Shown here: piece after piece, positions 63,234-64,000 of the stretch
Numbering within the stretch: position 1 is the stretch's first letter
Layout of the letters: every line of letters starts with the position of its first letter
DNA from: Phycisphaerales bacterium UBA854
GTDB lineage: Bacteria > Planctomycetota > Phycisphaerae > Phycisphaerales > SM1A02
Assembly (NCBI GenBank): GCA_002295885.1
Contig: DBGM01000051.1
Coordinates: 69,869-133,868, forward strand
DNA: 64,000 nt
Direction of reading: 5' to 3'
The notes under the pieces: generated by a model
What the model saw: the letters and a program-made list of their open reading frames with translations, nothing else
What the model was told of the DNA's origin: nothing
Databases searched by the model: none
Program-made: the position numbers and the translations under genes

Positions 63234-64000
63234 ATGATGCAGTCCAAGACCCTTCTACTCGCCGCCGGTTTCCTCGGTCTCGCCACCCCCGCGATGGCCG
63301 CGAACCTGTTCGTCCCCTCCAACGACTACCCCACGATCCAATCCGCCATCGACGCGGCCCGCCACGGGGACAACATCCTCATCTCCGACGGGCGGTACGA
63401 GGAGACACTCCGCATCGTGGACAAGTCCCTCAACTTCTACGGTCGCGGTACCCACCCCGGCCACACCTCGATCGTCTCCCCTTCGGGGCGCCACGAGATC
63501 GCTTCGTCGCAGATTCGTTTCTCCCTCATCGGTTTCCACAGCGAGCAGGTGTTCGATCACCGGATTCCGCTGGTGCCGGGCGAGGACGGACTGCTGATCC
63601 ACTACAGCACCGTCGAGTTCAGCATGTGCGAATTCGATCGTCTCGTCTCGTGGTACACCACAAACTCGCTGGGTGACGCCGGAGCGATCGAGATGTGGCA
63701 GAGCGACGTCTCCCTCTCCCGATGCAACTTCGAGGGCAACGGATCCCTGTCGAACAAGCCCTACTGGGCCTCCGTCGCCCGGGGTGGAGCGATCTACGCC
63801 GCAAGTTCCACCCTTGACATCGAGGACTGCCTCTTCGAATTCAACTACGCCCGGGCCGATCAGGGCGTCCATTCACCCTGGGGATGCGGTGCCGAGGGTG
63901 GTGCCATCTACATGTCCGGATGCGAGTTCACCAGCACCGGAACCCGCTACGAGCAGAACCGTGCCACGGGTGTCGACGGCGGATCCGTCCCTTCGATGCT
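63234..64000 (+). CDS. Secreted parallel beta-helix protein (3' end outside window)
   Basis: At least 255 residues, open at the right edge. ATG 63234 (or 63237) has AGGAGA close upstream. Signal peptide about 1-22 (ATPAMAA), then the DUF1565/pectate-lyase-like start VPSNDYPTIQSAIDAARHGD (about 27-46) and turns typical of a right-handed beta-helix: DGRYEETLRIV, STVEFSMCEFDR, QSDVSLSRCNFEGNG, STLDIEDCLFEFN. Planctomycetes have many such exported proteins; many end in the same dockerin-like tail as the 23447 protein. Carbohydrate binding or cleavage is plausible, not proven. Confidence 0.85.
   Translation, partial: MMQSKTLLLAAGFLGLATPAMAANLFVPSNDYPTIQSAIDAARHGDNILISDGRYEETLRIVDKSLNFYGRGTHPGHTSIVSPSGRHEIASSQIRFSLIGFHSEQVFDHRIPLVPGEDGLLIHYSTVEFSMCEFDRLVSWYTTNSLGDAGAIEMWQSDVSLSRCNFEGNGSLSNKPYWASVARGGAIYAASSTLDIEDCLFEFNYARADQGVHSPWGCGAEGGAIYMSGCEFTSTGTRYEQNRATGVDGGSVPSM

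Noticed and set aside
63255..63872. 205-residue minus-strand frame at the right edge
   Set aside because: Antisense to the beta-helix gene, which has a signal peptide and ribosome binding site and runs off the window.

Overview
The window looks like chromosome from a free-living, high-GC planctomycete, most likely of the class Phycisphaerae. The reasons are: many secreted proteins with little recognisable family content; a dockerin-like C-terminal EF-hand pair ending in Trp-Gly repeats (23447-25396); a protein that joins TPRs to two RNA polymerase alpha C-terminal domains; system II cytochrome c biogenesis (ResB/CcsA); an exported nickel superoxide dismutase; and a MoxR/DUF58/BatA-type operon. 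No insertion sequence, integrase, phage gene or CRISPR array was seen. The assignment is inferred from gene content; there is no rRNA in the window.

Layout. 1-3900 (minus strand): the edge of a surface-glycan cluster, with a PglD/NeuD-like acetyltransferase (cut by the window edge), a PglC-type sugar-phosphate transferase, a WbpD-like N-acetyltransferase, a WlbA/WbpB-like dehydrogenase and a family 4 glycosyltransferase, preceded by tRNA-Leu. 3969-9869: exported endonuclease I, a membrane-anchored glutamate-synthase-like flavoprotein, Ni-SOD, an OprP/OprO-like porin with a Pho-box-like repeat upstream, tRNA-Cys, and a secreted protein with an internal duplication. 9869-18043: Tat-exported amidase, cyclophilin, gatB, pyrE, and two secreted proteins facing away from a shared control region. 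18124-25396: an oligopeptide-binding protein with only one permease, enolase, a 2-hydroxyacid dehydrogenase, and a secreted C39-peptidase-like protein with a dockerin-like end. 25468-36895: ccsA-resB, a beta-hydroxyacyl-CoA dehydrogenase, prpC and prpB (propionate/methylcitrate metabolism), a SpoIID-like lipoprotein, the TPR-alphaCTD protein, a ChaN-like lipoprotein and tsaC. 36892-45073: a TolC-like lipoprotein, an SH3-like secreted protein, tRNA-Ala, a 49-residue membrane protein, rsmJ, a Dabb-fold lipoprotein, a methyltransferase, a polyprenyl synthase and an RNase Z-like hydrolase.

45232-59774 is the most coherent block. dnaA is followed by a 348-bp gap that resembles an origin. Then come seven co-oriented genes, mostly overlapping, that encode a MoxR AAA+ ATPase, a DUF58 protein, three large membrane proteins (BatA-like, VWA plus amidotransferase-like, and a 1352-residue coiled-coil protein), a secreted alpha/alpha-toroid protein and a secreted NPCBM-like protein. 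I read this as one envelope assembly whose substrate is unknown. The window ends with trpD, lgt, holB and the start of a secreted parallel beta-helix protein.

Two themes recur. Start sites are of two kinds: some genes have a clear AGGAG-type ribosome binding site, while others (pyrE, prpB, chaN-like, the Dabb lipoprotein, and perhaps the 41774 methyltransferase) have a -10-like hexamer only 6-9 bases before the start codon and no leader, which suggests leaderless mRNAs. Genes are also packed very tightly, with many 4-base ATGA overlaps and with convergent genes that abut or overlap.
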